64,000 nucleotides of DNA, taken from IMG/VR virus record IMGVR_UViG_3300018481_000022, positions 1-64,000 of that record, one strand, 5' to 3'. Below the pieces are notes generated by a model. That model did no database searches, was not told the origin of the DNA, and was given only the letters and a program-made list of their open reading frames with translations. The number at the start of each line of letters is the position of its first letter. The stretch's first letter is position 1. The DNA comes from a virus. Made by a program: the position numbers and the translations under genes. Below, in pieces: positions 17,875 through 27,840 of this stretch.

Positions 17875-19116
17875 TTAGGGAACTTCGATATTCGGGCCGC
17901 CAGTCACTGCGAAGCGCGAAACCCCTGTGATCGGCCGGGCGTCTTCGGGATAGAATACAGCGTTCAAGATTCGCGCCTGAAGCCTCGCGCTGAAGGTCTC
18001 TTTCAGCGAGAGCGCGAACCCGCTGGCGTCATAGGCCGTGTCGGACGAAAGCGGATAGAACTCGTCTTGACCGCGCGAATGCAACGAAGACACGTTCGCA
18101 AAGAAGCGCGAGATTTCTTCGTTCATCGCGTGAAGTTCGCGCGCACTCGACGCAATGAGCTGCAACGGTAGTCGGATGTCGGCCTGAAAACCTTCTTCGA
18201 AGGCGAACCCCTGCCCCGTGCCCTTATTCAGCACGTAGGGCCGCACGCGGATCATGCGCCGTCGCTGAAGCTCGATCGCCGTGACAACCACGGCCGGGAT
18301 TTTCGCGATCTCTGTATAATCTTGCGACTGCGTCAGAACCACGTGCGGGCGCCACGCGAACCGCACTTCGATCCGATCGCCGACCGGCTGAGCCGGAAGC
18401 GAAAGAAGCTTTCCGGGCACATCGTAGGCCCACCCCAACACGGGCGCCATGCGCATCGGGTCGGTCGTCTTGTTGTACACCGAGTCGACGTCGACGATGT
18501 CGTACGGAACCTGAAGCGTGTTCAAATCGATCGTCGCCTGCCCGACCGAGTCGAATTCAAGGATCGAGATTGGCCGCATGCGCTGACGAAGCTCGTCGAT
18601 GAATGAGCGCACGACGTAGTCTTCGAGCGACACAAGGTCTGTCTCGTACAGAAGCCGAACTTCGTTCACATGCGGCGTGACTTGCGGGTCAGTCGTGCTC
18701 AGGTTGATCACGAGCCCGAGCGCCTGCGTCGGCCAAGTCGCGATGTGATCCGCGACCTCTTGCTCGGTGTTCCAGTTGTTGGGCGACGCGACGACCCAAT
18801 CGTTCGCTCCGACATTCCAATACCGCTCGACCGCCCCATCTGACAGCCGGTAGCGCACGTCTGTCACGGGCACACCTCGCGATGTGTGCGTCGTCGAGAT
18901 GGCCATAAACCCGCCCCACTTCCGGCACGCCGTCGGAGCGATCACGCGCGTTCGTGCGCACAAGTCGGGCGCCAGCGGGTAGGCCCCGTCGACCTCGACG
19001 TTCGCAAGTTCGAGCCGTTGACGTTGCACATGAAGCCGCACGCCCGTGAATTGCATCTCGGGGCGCGCCGCTTCTTCGAAGTGAAAAGCCTTCATCCACT
19101 TGCGATATCTTGGCAT
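17875..19116 (-). CDS. Unknown neck/tail protein, 413 aa
   Basis: The ATG at 19116 (MPRYRKWMKAFHF) overlaps the TGA of the upstream gene; a GTG one codon earlier is possible. The sequence has a central region of beta strands and long helices and contains YDIVDVDSVYNK and LPLQLIASSARELHAMNEEI. No known domain is evident. Its place, after the virion morphogenesis gene and before the sheath, suggests a tail terminator or connector role. Function is inferred only from position. Confidence 0.65.
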   Translation of the reverse strand: MPRYRKWMKAFHFEEAARPEMQFTGVRLHVQRQRLELANVEVDGAYPLAPDLCARTRVIAPTACRKWGGFMAISTTHTSRGVPVTDVRYRLSDGAVERYWNVGANDWVVASPNNWNTEQEVADHIATWPTQALGLVINLSTTDPQVTPHVNEVRLLYETDLVSLEDYVVRSFIDELRQRMRPISILEFDSVGQATIDLNTLQVPYDIVDVDSVYNKTTDPMRMAPVLGWAYDVPGKLLSLPAQPVGDRIEVRFAWRPHVVLTQSQDYTEIAKIPAVVVTAIELQRRRMIRVRPYVLNKGTGQGFAFEEGFQADIRLPLQLIASSARELHAMNEEISRFFANVSSLHSRGQDEFYPLSSDTAYDASGFALSLKETFSARLQARILNAVFYPEDARPITGVSRFAVTGGPNIEVP

Positions 19117-19751
19117 CACTCGTCACCCTTCCCTTTTGCCGCGACCTCGCGAAACGAAGCTTCGAGCGCCTTCTTCCAGTTGTCGCGCACCTTCTTGATC
19201 ATCTGTGTGTTCGCGAATGCGACCTTGAAGAACGGGCGCTCAGGAATCACGATCGCCTTCGTGTCGGCCGCAAGCGGCTTCCAACCCGTCTGCATTCGTT
19301 CGAAAAGTATCGCCGCGCGCCCCGTCAGCTTACCGGGGTCGAGTTCGCCCGAGCTCGCACGCCACAAGGCGAAGAACATGCCGCGCATCTCAGGTGTCAC
19401 CGCGATCGTGACGCCTTCGTGCACGACGATCGCGATGTTGTACTTGTCTGACGTGCGAAGCACACCGACAAACACCGTAAAGTCGTCTTCGACCTGCGAC
19501 GTGATCGATTGAAACAGAAGCCCGCTGTCGACGAGCGGCTTCTTGTCTTTTTTGATGGCCTGCGTCAGCTTCGCGTTTCGCTTCAGCTTGCCGCCGCCCT
19601 GCAAGGTCTTGCGCACGATCGCTTCGCCGATCTTGCCGTTCAGAGTCGTGGCGAGCCGAAGATTCTTACGCGATACCTTGTCGAAGCCGGGCGCGTCGAG
19701 GGCCATGCGCCAGCGCTTCAGGCCCTTGATCTTGAACTCGGTCTTGGCCAC
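19116..19751 (-). CDS. Virion morphogenesis / tail completion protein (gpG/gpS-like)
   Basis: 211 residues. The start (MAKTEFKIKGLKRWRMAL), the basic middle (NAKLTQAIKKDKKPLVDSG) and the VHEGVTI...IPERPFF pattern are those of the phage virion morphogenesis family (Mu gpG, P2 gpS-like), which completes the tail top for joining to the head. The residues PERPFFKVAF near 180 are the conserved C-terminal block. It is followed by an ATGA overlap with the next gene. Confidence 0.75.
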   Translation of the reverse strand: MAKTEFKIKGLKRWRMALDAPGFDKVSRKNLRLATTLNGKIGEAIVRKTLQGGGKLKRNAKLTQAIKKDKKPLVDSGLLFQSITSQVEDDFTVFVGVLRTSDKYNIAIVVHEGVTIAVTPEMRGMFFALWRASSGELDPGKLTGRAAILFERMQTGWKPLAADTKAIVIPERPFFKVAFANTQMIKKVRDNWKKALEASFREVAAKGKGDE

Positions 19752-19757
19752 AGCCGT

Positions 19758-20177
19758 CTATCCCCCGCGCTTCTGTCGCTCCGGTGCGCGGTCGCTGAAA
19801 AACGCTTTCACGAGCGACGGCCCATACTGATCGGGATAGTGGCCCTCGTAGCGAAGCTTGACGACGTAGACGTCGAGCGGAACCCGCGCGGCCCCTGCGC
19901 CGTAGCCGATGATCCGGTCGCCCACTCCGATCGTCTGCCCGAGCGCGCGCAAGTCGCGCATGCGGAAGAGCACGTAGCCGGTCGAGTATTCAAGCGCTCC
20001 GATTTCCTGCATGCGAAGTTCTTTGTCAGATGCCCACTTCCATTGACCGGGCGCTGTGTACGCTTCGCGATAGACGACTGTCTGAACCGGCTCGTTGTAG
20101 CCGTCGTCTTGAATGGTCGCCGCCCTGTCCACAGGTTGAACGTCGGTCGGCAAGGGGTGAATGAGATTTGGCAACAT
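19758..20177 (-). CDS. Head-tail joining / neck protein, 139 aa
   Basis: A small protein with a beta-rich central part (IGVGDRIIGYGAGAARVPLDVYVV) consistent with a head-closure or stopper fold. It lies between the 367-residue neck candidate and the tail completion gene, the usual place of head-tail joining proteins. There are no motifs specific enough to separate stopper from connector. The gene is spaced 6 nt from its downstream and 3 nt from its upstream neighbour. Confidence 0.55.
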   Translation of the reverse strand: MLPNLIHPLPTDVQPVDRAATIQDDGYNEPVQTVVYREAYTAPGQWKWASDKELRMQEIGALEYSTGYVLFRMRDLRALGQTIGVGDRIIGYGAGAARVPLDVYVVKLRYEGHYPDQYGPSLVKAFFSDRAPERQKRGG

Positions 20178-20180
20178 GCA

Positions 20181-21284
20181 TCACATCCATGTCGGATTCG
20201 GCGGCGTCGCCATGCCGATCGGCGCCTTGTACAGCTTCACGATCATCTGAACTTCGGGGTCGTCGATCAGCCCCGACAGGCCGGCGGCTCGCGGCTTCAG
20301 GTCGCCGCCCGCGGTCTGGTATTTGATCGAATGCCCGTCGGTCACCTCTTGCTGAACGATGCCAGACGTGATCGGCGGCGGAATCAGCCCGGGCACTGAG
20401 CCCGGAACGATCGGCGTCGCCAGATCCTTCACGACGAGCTTCAGAAGAGCGCGCTGAATCAAGAGCGGCGTCGAGCCGTCGGGTTCGACGTAGCCGAAGA
20501 CCCCCTTGACGAACTGATTGTGTCTGCCCATGTGAAAGCGCGATCGGCCTTGACGATCCGACGCCGTGTAGATGTCGCGATCGTAACTGAAGCTGTCGAC
20601 CAGCTTGATCCGCGGGTTCTTGCGGTCGTCGGGTAGTTGCCGGCCCGTGTATGCGCGGTATCGCCCCGCTTCGAGCGGGGTGTCGTCGTTATTCAACCGA
20701 AGCTCTTCAATCGAAATGATCGGAACCGCGATGTGTAGCGTGTCGCTGTCGGTGCCGTCGAGGTGCATCTCGATCGCGATCGGCCGAAACCACTGACGCG
20801 TCACGCGTTCTAGCACTTGTTGCCACAGCTGGATCGACGCGAAGATCGTCGCATCGTCGGGCGGATCGGTGTTCACGCCCGCGGCGCGCACGTCGTCGAC
20901 GCTGATGTACGTGTCGTCGGCGCCAAGCGAAGGCGAAGAGAGCACCTCGAACTCTTCGACGAAGAACTGTTCAGGGCTCGTCGTCTGGTATCGTGTGAAC
21001 CAGCGAATCTCATACGTACCGACGAGCGCGTTCGATGGCACAGCATACACGGCCGCATAGTGCCCGATTGCGATTCGGTCGCCGTCGGGCACAGGGTTCA
21101 GGTTGACGGCCTGTCGGCCCGAGCTCGGGTAAACCTGCATCGGCGTCGAAACCGACGTGATCTTCTCGAACACCTGAAACGACAGTTCGGTCACGTTGAT
21201 CGGCGCGCCAAAACTGTCGCGCATGAAGACGTCGAGCTTCGGGTTCGAAGCGTTGCTCGTTTCACCTCGTGTCAGCGCTGGCAT
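20181..21284 (-). CDS. Neck/adaptor-like protein, 367 aa
   Basis: The first ~125 residues look like an immunoglobulin-type beta domain (FMRDSFGAPINVTELSFQVF, VGTYEIRWF). Residues ~130-300 contain a DTYISVDDVRAAGV..DPPDDATI segment typical of head-tail adaptors of the HK97 gp6 type. A fusion of an Ig-like domain to an adaptor is inferred. Its start overlaps the end of the giant fibre gene by 23 nt. It likely sits at the portal ring. Confidence 0.55.
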   Translation of the reverse strand: MPALTRGETSNASNPKLDVFMRDSFGAPINVTELSFQVFEKITSVSTPMQVYPSSGRQAVNLNPVPDGDRIAIGHYAAVYAVPSNALVGTYEIRWFTRYQTTSPEQFFVEEFEVLSSPSLGADDTYISVDDVRAAGVNTDPPDDATIFASIQLWQQVLERVTRQWFRPIAIEMHLDGTDSDTLHIAVPIISIEELRLNNDDTPLEAGRYRAYTGRQLPDDRKNPRIKLVDSFSYDRDIYTASDRQGRSRFHMGRHNQFVKGVFGYVEPDGSTPLLIQRALLKLVVKDLATPIVPGSVPGLIPPPITSGIVQQEVTDGHSIKYQTAGGDLKPRAAGLSGLIDDPEVQMIVKLYKAPIGMATPPNPTWM

Positions 21285-24200
21285 ACCCCATCACCTCGGT
21301 TGAATCGTTGACCTGCACCGCGAGCCCTACACTTGCGTTCAGGATATCGGTCGCGACGACGAAGTCGCCACGTTTGACAACGAAGCCCCCTGAGCCGGGC
21401 GACAACTCGGGGCCCCCTGAAAGCGAGAGCGGCCCGCCTTCGACCGTCAGCACGACAACCGGGCCAGCGTTCGCGCCGTGCCCGATGCCGTGCGCCACAA
21501 GCTCGACCGCCGCCGTATGCAAGCTGTCTTCGACACTTACATTGTCGCTAATAGCTTCGAGGTCTTCGAAGCCCGCGCCCGAGTTCATCCGATCAGCCAC
21601 GCCAACGAGGTCACCGACCTCGACCGTGAAGCTGCCCGTTGCCGGCGCTGTGGGGCTCGCCAAGACGGTGAACATGTCGATCGGCCCCGTGTTGGCCCCG
21701 TCGACGATGCCGTGCGCCACAAGCTCGACATCGCCCGTGTGAGCCGCATCTTCGACAAGCCCGAAATCGTCTTCTGATCGGGAGTACCAAACTGTTACAC
21801 CGAGCGCGTCGTTCGTCGTGACGACCTCGGTTCCCAGCTTCAGAATTTCGGCCGCCGCCAAGTCTTCGACTTCGACCGTGTCGGCCGCGTCGCCCCCGAG
21901 CGTTCGCGCAGCTGTCGACACGTCAGCGACCGTCACAACGTCCGAAAGCGACTTCCCGACGCCGACCGACGTCTTCAGCGAGTCCAAAACGCGCACTGCG
22001 TCTTCGAACTCGACGATGACGTTGATCTGTTCGAGAATCAGCTCGTCAGAAAACGCGTCGACCGCGTCGAGCGCCGCGCGTGCATAGGCAAGCGCCAGCG
22101 CGACCAAGTCGACCGCTTCGACCGCGTCGTCGGTGAAAACGTCTCTGTCGACCCCGACCGACACGAAGTCGAGCGCTTCGACCGCGTCGTCGAGGCTTCG
22201 ACCGAAAGCCTTCTGAGCGCCGATTGCGTCAAGTACCTCGACCGAATCGACGACCACAACCACGACCGCCAAGTCGACGAGAACACCGTCGACCGTCAGC
22301 GCGGTATCGCGCACGACTCGCCCCGCGTCGAGCCCCATCGCGATGACGTCTGCGACATCGGTCAGGTCACGCACGTCTCGACCGAGCACGAGCGCCCCTG
22401 TCACACTGTCGACGACCGCGATCGTGTCGCTCACCCCGAAGACCTGCGCGGCCCCAAGACCGAACCGATCGGTCACCGCCACGACGTCCAAGAACGCCCG
22501 GGCTGAATCGTGTTCGCGAGTCACGAGGTCGAGCGCGACGACGGCGTCGACGACAGTTTGCGCAATCGAACGCGTCGCTGTGACAGAAAGCAGGTCGTCA
22601 AGCGTGACGCCGTCGCTCGTGATGGCTTCCTTGATACTGTCGCGACCTACCCGAATCAGGTCGTCGACCACGACGATGTCTTCGAGCCTGACGACGTAGC
22701 TCGCTGCGATCGAGAGCGCGTCGACAACGGCGACCGAATCGAGGCCCGCGAAGTCAACGCCGATCGACCCCTGATCGACGACACTCACCGTGTCGGCGAA
22801 CACGCGCCCGAAAGCGACTTTCACTTCGACTTGGTCGAGCGCCGAAACGACGTCGTCGAATGTCGTCTGTGATGCGCGTTCGACGCCGACAGAGTCGGCC
22901 AGAACGACAACGTCACTTGTAATCACAACCTGCGCAGACGCAAGCGCAAGCGCGTCGACCACTTCGACGACGTCGACGAAAGCGCGTTCAGATGTTGCCG
23001 CGCAAGCAAGCAAGTCTTCGACGTTCGCCGTGTCGCTTACTGTGACCTGCGACTCTGCGCGCGAAGCTTCGACTTCATCGTTGACCGCCGCCGTATCGGC
23101 CGCCGAACGATCAAAGGCCATCGACCCCACGATCGTATCGGCAACCGTCGTCGCATCGCTCTCTGTTCGCTCATACGCCCCTGCCTGCAAGATCGCAAGC
23201 GCATCGACAATTGACGTCACGTCAGTCGTCAAGCGCTCGAAAAGGGTGACGCGAACCAACGTATCTACAGCGCTCGCCGTGTCACTTGCCTCGCGTTCAA
23301 TTGTCGCAATGCGCGCGACTTCAATCGCATCGGTGACCGGCGTCGCATCTGTCTGCGATCGAGCGAAGGTCGCTGTGCGCCACAACTCGTCAACGATCGA
23401 GGCGCTGTCGCCCGCCGCTCGCTCCGATACGGTGTCTCTGACAGGTTGCTCGAAGACTGAAACCGTGTCTGCCGCGCGCCGTGCAAACCAACCCACGCGC
23501 GCAAGTACATCGGCGATCGTTGCTGTGTCGGTCGCGGGCCTTCGACCATACGTCAGAGTTCGACGAACGAGGTCAGCGACCGCGGCCGTGTCGGTCGGCC
23601 TTCGACCATAGACGACTGTTCGACGAACGAGGTCAGCGACCGCGACCGGGTCGGTTGGCCTTCGACCATAGACGACTGTTCGACGAACGAGGTCAGCGAC
23701 CGCGACCGGGTCGGTCGCGAGCCTTCGACCATACGTCAGAGCCCGCTGAACGAAGTCGTCAACCGAGACGGCGTCGACCGCGCTTCTTGGTATCACACCG
23801 ATAGTAAATAGTACGACAAGCGCGTCATCAACGGTTTCGTTATCCGCTGCATTTCGAACGCACGTCAAGACCCGTTTCATCGACTCAGTTAGGCTAAACG
23901 TATCTGTAAGTGTCGTGATGCTATAAGCCACTCCCACATAGCCAAAACTAAAGAGGCCGAATAGTTGCGCAACAGTATCGTTTGACCACCATCTTATGGA
24001 ATCACGATCGGTCTGAACTGCCGCTGACCTTTTCGGAACGTCTAGATCCAACCCCGATCCAGCCGTACAGATAATTCCGCCTTGGGGCGCGTCTCGACGA
24101 CGCTCACTCGCGTTGATATTTCTCAGAAATGCATACGAACCCTGAGCGACCGGAAGATTCGAAGAAATCGCACGAGTTCCGTGTGCGTATCCTGTTCCGC

Positions 24201-25791
24201 CTTCACAGAAATCACATGGCTGACCAGATCCCGGAGTGGTTAGATTTTGCCCGGTCACTGCGCTTATCACGCTTTTCGCTATCGCTATCGAAGGGTGCCC
24301 TAGCGACGGCAACGGCTGAATGAAATTGGCTGTGCCCGATGCGTTAGTGCGCAATACGTCGAGCTGCACTGGTTGAATTCCACTGTTGCCCCAATAGAAC
24401 GCAAGATAGAAAAAGAGGTCAGCATTTGTTCCATCCCATGACCAACCGTTGGGCAACGCTTGCCCAAACTGAAAATCATAGGTGAACGCCGCGGCCGTAT
24501 TCTGTGTGTAAAATGAATTGTCGCGAATGGGCAGCGCGCCATCAATGTTCAGAGCGGCGGCCCACTGCGCGCCAGCATTTGGATCAATCCAACCAATCGA
24601 CAACGCGCCCACCCCTGCGCCAGTGCGAATCTGATCGACGTCTACATTGTGACACTGACCAATCGCATGAATCAGATCGGGGCGCCACGGCAGTGTGTTC
24701 ACTGCACTTGCGGCACTTGTGCAGGTGCCGCATGCAACTTGAAGATCGTCGCCGCCAAATGCTATATAGTTGAAATAGTATGAGTTTATAGTCTTTGTCC
24801 AAACCAACCGGAAACCGTCGTCTATCGGTGTGAATGTTGCGGCGAACGTCGGTGAAGCAAGAGTGCTGTTAGCCTGAGCATACCCCTTTATTACGGCCCC
24901 ATTCGAACTCCATCCGGCTATTGATGTGCCGCCGCTTGTATGCCATACGCCGACGGCTTTCTGATTGGGCGCATTCACACCGTCGTCAGCCGCGATACCA
25001 TGCATGAACTCGATATTAGGCGTAACGGATGAAGGGGCTTGTGCGCTATAGAGTATAATCGCCTTTACCTTGAAACCGAGTCCGGTATAGTCTCTTGTGC
25101 TCGGCGCGGATGGGGCTTGAACCAGCCCGGCGCGAGCGAAAATCTTTCTAGTTGGGGTTAGCGCTCGCGGCCCCTGAATCAGAAGCATGTGTTGTGTCAG
25201 CGATTCGATCCCGGTGCCGCCGACCTTCGTGCTTGGCGCCCCCGTGCTGACGCCCGCCGCAACGACCGGCTTGTACATCGCATAGACACCGACCAGACCG
25301 CCCGCACTAAAGTCGAATGTCTCATTCCAACCGGCCGGAACGGTCGTGCCGTTCCGATTCGCGTCGATCACGCCAACCGCCAGCGCAAAGCAATCGACAG
25401 GCGCGGTTTCCGCAAGCCACGACCACGTGTCGCTGTCGTTTCGCTTGATCGAATGTCGACAAATCGGCTGCGTTTTATTTGCCCCTCGAAACTGATACGA
25501 CAAAATCAAATAGCTGTTGTTGACCGTCCATGAGAACGGAACACTATTGCTATCGCCAGTTTGACGAAGCTTCCAGAAGAACGCACTGACAAGACCGTTG
25601 TGCGAGCTTCCGATTCGATGCCAGCCGTCGGGCGCCGCGATGTACTGATCCTGTAATTCGTCACAGGTCGCGCGCATCACGTGCACGAGTAGCAAGTCGT
25701 CGGTGACCAACGTCATCTGTGACAAATCGGCCGATGCCGATGTGCCTGACCCGTAAACATACATGACGTTGATGAAGGTTGGCGCGGCCAT
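21262..25791 (-). CDS. Giant repetitive virion fibre protein, 1509 aa
   Basis: The N-terminal ~230 residues look like a beta-sandwich found at the start of many phage fibres, followed by a second glycine- and asparagine-rich globular part to ~630. Residues ~640-1480 are built from some 30-35 imperfect repeats of 20-25 residues with the pattern D.V.V.D.(L/V), usually preceded by an aromatic or Arg-rich turn. The same repeat occurs at the N-terminus of the tail-fibre candidate at 2858-5281. The gene sits among head and neck genes rather than baseplate genes. A collar or head fibre is an inference. It shows no signal peptide or catalytic site. Confidence 0.65.
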   Translation of the reverse strand: MAAPTFINVMYVYGSGTSASADLSQMTLVTDDLLLVHVMRATCDELQDQYIAAPDGWHRIGSSHNGLVSAFFWKLRQTGDSNSVPFSWTVNNSYLILSYQFRGANKTQPICRHSIKRNDSDTWSWLAETAPVDCFALAVGVIDANRNGTTVPAGWNETFDFSAGGLVGVYAMYKPVVAAGVSTGAPSTKVGGTGIESLTQHMLLIQGPRALTPTRKIFARAGLVQAPSAPSTRDYTGLGFKVKAIILYSAQAPSSVTPNIEFMHGIAADDGVNAPNQKAVGVWHTSGGTSIAGWSSNGAVIKGYAQANSTLASPTFAATFTPIDDGFRLVWTKTINSYYFNYIAFGGDDLQVACGTCTSAASAVNTLPWRPDLIHAIGQCHNVDVDQIRTGAGVGALSIGWIDPNAGAQWAAALNIDGALPIRDNSFYTQNTAAAFTYDFQFGQALPNGWSWDGTNADLFFYLAFYWGNSGIQPVQLDVLRTNASGTANFIQPLPSLGHPSIAIAKSVISAVTGQNLTTPGSGQPCDFCEGGTGYAHGTRAISSNLPVAQGSYAFLRNINASERRRDAPQGGIICTAGSGLDLDVPKRSAAVQTDRDSIRWWSNDTVAQLFGLFSFGYVGVAYSITTLTDTFSLTESMKRVLTCVRNAADNETVDDALVVLFTIGVIPRSAVDAVSVDDFVQRALTYGRRLATDPVAVADLVRRTVVYGRRPTDPVAVADLVRRTVVYGRRPTDTAAVADLVRRTLTYGRRPATDTATIADVLARVGWFARRAADTVSVFEQPVRDTVSERAAGDSASIVDELWRTATFARSQTDATPVTDAIEVARIATIEREASDTASAVDTLVRVTLFERLTTDVTSIVDALAILQAGAYERTESDATTVADTIVGSMAFDRSAADTAAVNDEVEASRAESQVTVSDTANVEDLLACAATSERAFVDVVEVVDALALASAQVVITSDVVVLADSVGVERASQTTFDDVVSALDQVEVKVAFGRVFADTVSVVDQGSIGVDFAGLDSVAVVDALSIAASYVVRLEDIVVVDDLIRVGRDSIKEAITSDGVTLDDLLSVTATRSIAQTVVDAVVALDLVTREHDSARAFLDVVAVTDRFGLGAAQVFGVSDTIAVVDSVTGALVLGRDVRDLTDVADVIAMGLDAGRVVRDTALTVDGVLVDLAVVVVVVDSVEVLDAIGAQKAFGRSLDDAVEALDFVSVGVDRDVFTDDAVEAVDLVALALAYARAALDAVDAFSDELILEQINVIVEFEDAVRVLDSLKTSVGVGKSLSDVVTVADVSTAARTLGGDAADTVEVEDLAAAEILKLGTEVVTTNDALGVTVWYSRSEDDFGLVEDAAHTGDVELVAHGIVDGANTGPIDMFTVLASPTAPATGSFTVEVGDLVGVADRMNSGAGFEDLEAISDNVSVEDSLHTAAVELVAHGIGHGANAGPVVVLTVEGGPLSLSGGPELSPGSGGFVVKRGDFVVATDILNASVGLAVQVNDSTEVMGYASADTR
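23521..23760 (-). repeat. 60-bp tandem DNA repeats inside the giant fibre gene
   Basis: Copies at 23581-23640 and 23641-23700 are 57/60 identical. Flanking copies at 23521-23580 and 23701-23760 are more diverged and slightly longer. Each encodes about 20 residues (VADLVRRTVVYGRRPTD). This is the youngest part of the protein repeat array and shows growth by in-frame tandem duplication. Confidence 0.9.
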
Positions 25792-25797
25792 GAGAGT

Positions 25798-26529
25798 CTA
25801 AAGCCTCCAACTCTTGACAGCGCGCGACGCCTGCAAACGACCATCGGGTCCGAGCGGTAACGAATGCTTGTCGACCTCGAAATTCTGACCCGCCTCGTCG
25901 TACCACTCGCCTTGTCGGTACCGGGCAAGCGCCACGCGCCCCGAGAACGTGCACACCGTCACGAATACGTTCTCGGGCGGTTGACTTGCGGGAAAAGCAT
26001 TGAACGCGTGCGAATCGACCGAAGGCACTTCGAGCCACAGCGCCGCGACCCCGAGCGTCGGCACAAGATCGCCCCCGCCCCCGCTGACGGGCGCGACCGT
26101 CACGACTCGGATCCACAGGTTGCCCATGTCTCGGGCGATCCAATCCGCCTCGCGACCAATGAGCGCGAGCGCGTATTCTTGCCAATCGCCATGCCACACC
26201 GTGAAGTTTCGTGTCTGCGCAATCAGCTTCGAACCATTGTTTGCGCGCCGCGGATCCTCGCCCCATACCATCGCCGCGAGCTCGATCCCGCCTTCACCTG
26301 CAAGGCGCGCGAATCGCCCGCGCACGGCCGCCGATCCGAACCCAATCGGGCCGCGCGTCTCGATCGCTTGGTCGAAACCATGACCTTGTTCGGCGACTAG
26401 CGACACGAAGCGGTCATCACCAAGATGGGTCGCCAAGACAGCGTGTCGATCCTGATTGCCGCCGTTGCCGATGACCCGAAGGTCGCCAATCGACCCGCCG
26501 TCAGCGACTGAATGTAGAAGGTCGGACAT
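25798..26529 (-). CDS. Unknown virion-type protein, 243 aa
   Basis: A mixed beta/glycine-rich protein (IGDLRVIGNGGNQDRHAVLA; VSGGGGDLVPTLG) without Cys clusters, membrane spans or signal peptide. It lies just upstream of the giant fibre gene (6-nt gap) and downstream of another unknown gene (9 nt), in a block between capsid and neck genes. Not recognised. Coupling to the fibre suggests an attachment or assembly role. Confidence 0.55.
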   Translation of the reverse strand: MSDLLHSVADGGSIGDLRVIGNGGNQDRHAVLATHLGDDRFVSLVAEQGHGFDQAIETRGPIGFGSAAVRGRFARLAGEGGIELAAMVWGEDPRRANNGSKLIAQTRNFTVWHGDWQEYALALIGREADWIARDMGNLWIRVVTVAPVSGGGGDLVPTLGVAALWLEVPSVDSHAFNAFPASQPPENVFVTVCTFSGRVALARYRQGEWYDEAGQNFEVDKHSLPLGPDGRLQASRAVKSWRL

Positions 26530-26538
26530 GGCCGCCCT

Positions 26539-26967
26539 TCAACTCGCCGTCTCGCCCGTGCCCTCGTTGACGAGCGCGTTGACAAGAGCCGTCGCAAGCG
26601 GCTGCGACTCCTGAGCGGGCAAGCCCGCCGTCACAAGGGCCGTCGCAAGGGCGCCTTCAAGGGCGCCTTGGGCGCCAACTGCGTCGCCCCACAGCCGAGC
26701 GTCATCGACATACAGAATGACCCGACTTGCCCACGTGTCGGCGCGCCAGTAGCGAACGACTCCCGAGAAGTCTGCGCGCGCAACAACGACACCCGCGCGC
26801 ACACCGAAGGCAAGGATCTGATCGACGACGATCTGGTTCAGAGCCGTTGCCGTCTGCACCTGCAACGAAGTCGACCCGGGGCTCGTCACGAGCGCCGCAA
26901 AAATCGCTGAATCATTGTTGCGAACCGTATTCTGAAAGTTCGCGGCCTTGACGAAGCGTCGTTCCAT
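26539..26967 (-). CDS. Unknown protein, 142 aa
   Basis: Starts MERRFVKAANFQNTV after a purine-rich upstream stretch. It has a mixed alpha/beta pattern with an alanine- and leucine-rich C-terminal helix (GALATALVTAGLPAQESQPL). No motif I recognise. It is part of the leftward virion gene block, with a 49-nt gap upstream. Confidence 0.5.
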   Translation of the reverse strand: MERRFVKAANFQNTVRNNDSAIFAALVTSPGSTSLQVQTATALNQIVVDQILAFGVRAGVVVARADFSGVVRYWRADTWASRVILYVDDARLWGDAVGAQGALEGALATALVTAGLPAQESQPLATALVNALVNEGTGETAS

Positions 26968-27016
26968 GGGTTCGCCTTTCGTTTCGGGGCAAGCGCCCGA
27001 GCGAACCCGGGCGCGT

Positions 27017-27355
27017 TCACGATAGCCTGAAGATGTTCCTACAGGTCAGGGCTGAACACACGCGTTCGACCGAGTCGACAGCTCGACCCGACTGACGCAC
27101 CTTCGTTTCCTTGCCGCACTTCGCGCACGGGAAACGGGGTGCATCGGACGTCAGGGCCGTCACTTCTTCGACGACCTGCACAAGACGGCACGGCGGCGAA
27201 GAGCAGACGCGCAACGACTCGTCGTGTCGACGGGCTTCGCCGTGTGCTCGACTCTCTGCGCCGCACTTCGGGCATGGAAACTTCGGCGAAACGGGCGCCG
27301 TTTCGACCGATGCTGTCGCGGCATCGGTCATCTGTTGACGGTCGACGAAGCTCAT
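27017..27355 (-). CDS. Double zinc-ribbon protein, 112 aa
   Basis: Two copies of one zinc-ribbon unit. The first is CPKCG at ~29 with CSSPPC at ~51; the second is CAKCG at ~78 with CSALTC at ~101. Both copies share the FPC.KCG.E opening and an R.C......C close. Such ribbons bind zinc and often nucleic acid or protein. It overlaps the upstream gene by 4 nt. Its role among virion genes is unknown. Confidence 0.65.
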   Translation of the reverse strand: MSFVDRQQMTDAATASVETAPVSPKFPCPKCGAESRAHGEARRHDESLRVCSSPPCRLVQVVEEVTALTSDAPRFPCAKCGKETKVRQSGRAVDSVERVCSALTCRNIFRLS

Positions 27356-27840
27356 GTGATCCGCACGTTGTAAGTCAGCTTGAGCTTGTCCGCTGTGGTC
27401 TTGTTGACCGCGGTGAACACAGCGCGCATGAGCGCCGACCCGCCCGGGCTCGTGTTCTGATTCAGAACGACGACCTCGCGAATGTTCGCCGCCGACTTCG
27501 ACCCTGCGCCCGATGGGTAACTCACGACGAGCTGAAACGTTCGTGTGCCAGCCAAAAGCGTCTTCAGGTCGGCCGTGTTGATCGTGCCAGTCACTGGCGA
27601 AATCACGTTCGTCTGACCGCTACCCGCTGCGACGCCGCTCGTTCCGATTCGGAACTGATCCCAATCGTTCGTGTTCAGGCCGCACGCCTGACGCCACGTC
27701 TGGCGCTTGCCCGTATTGACGACAAGGTTGTGCGTGCGCACCCGCGCAATGACCTTCGGGCCGTCGGCGCCGTCGCGAATGACTTCGACGTCGACGTATC
27801 CGCCGAACTTGCGACCTTCGAGCATGTCTTGAATGTTCAT
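27352..27840 (-). CDS. Unknown virion-type protein, 162 aa
   Basis: Beta-rich protein; residues ~40-60 (VRTHNLVVNTGKRQTWRQAC) resemble segments I have seen in phage minor structural proteins, but I cannot name the family. It has no membrane or catalytic signature. It follows the three-domain methyltransferase/glycosyltransferase gene by 7 nt and overlaps the zinc-ribbon gene. It might be the substrate or partner of the modifying enzyme; this is speculation. Confidence 0.5.
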   Translation of the reverse strand: MNIQDMLEGRKFGGYVDVEVIRDGADGPKVIARVRTHNLVVNTGKRQTWRQACGLNTNDWDQFRIGTSGVAAGSGQTNVISPVTGTINTADLKTLLAGTRTFQLVVSYPSGAGSKSAANIREVVVLNQNTSPGGSALMRAVFTAVNKTTADKLKLTYNVRIT

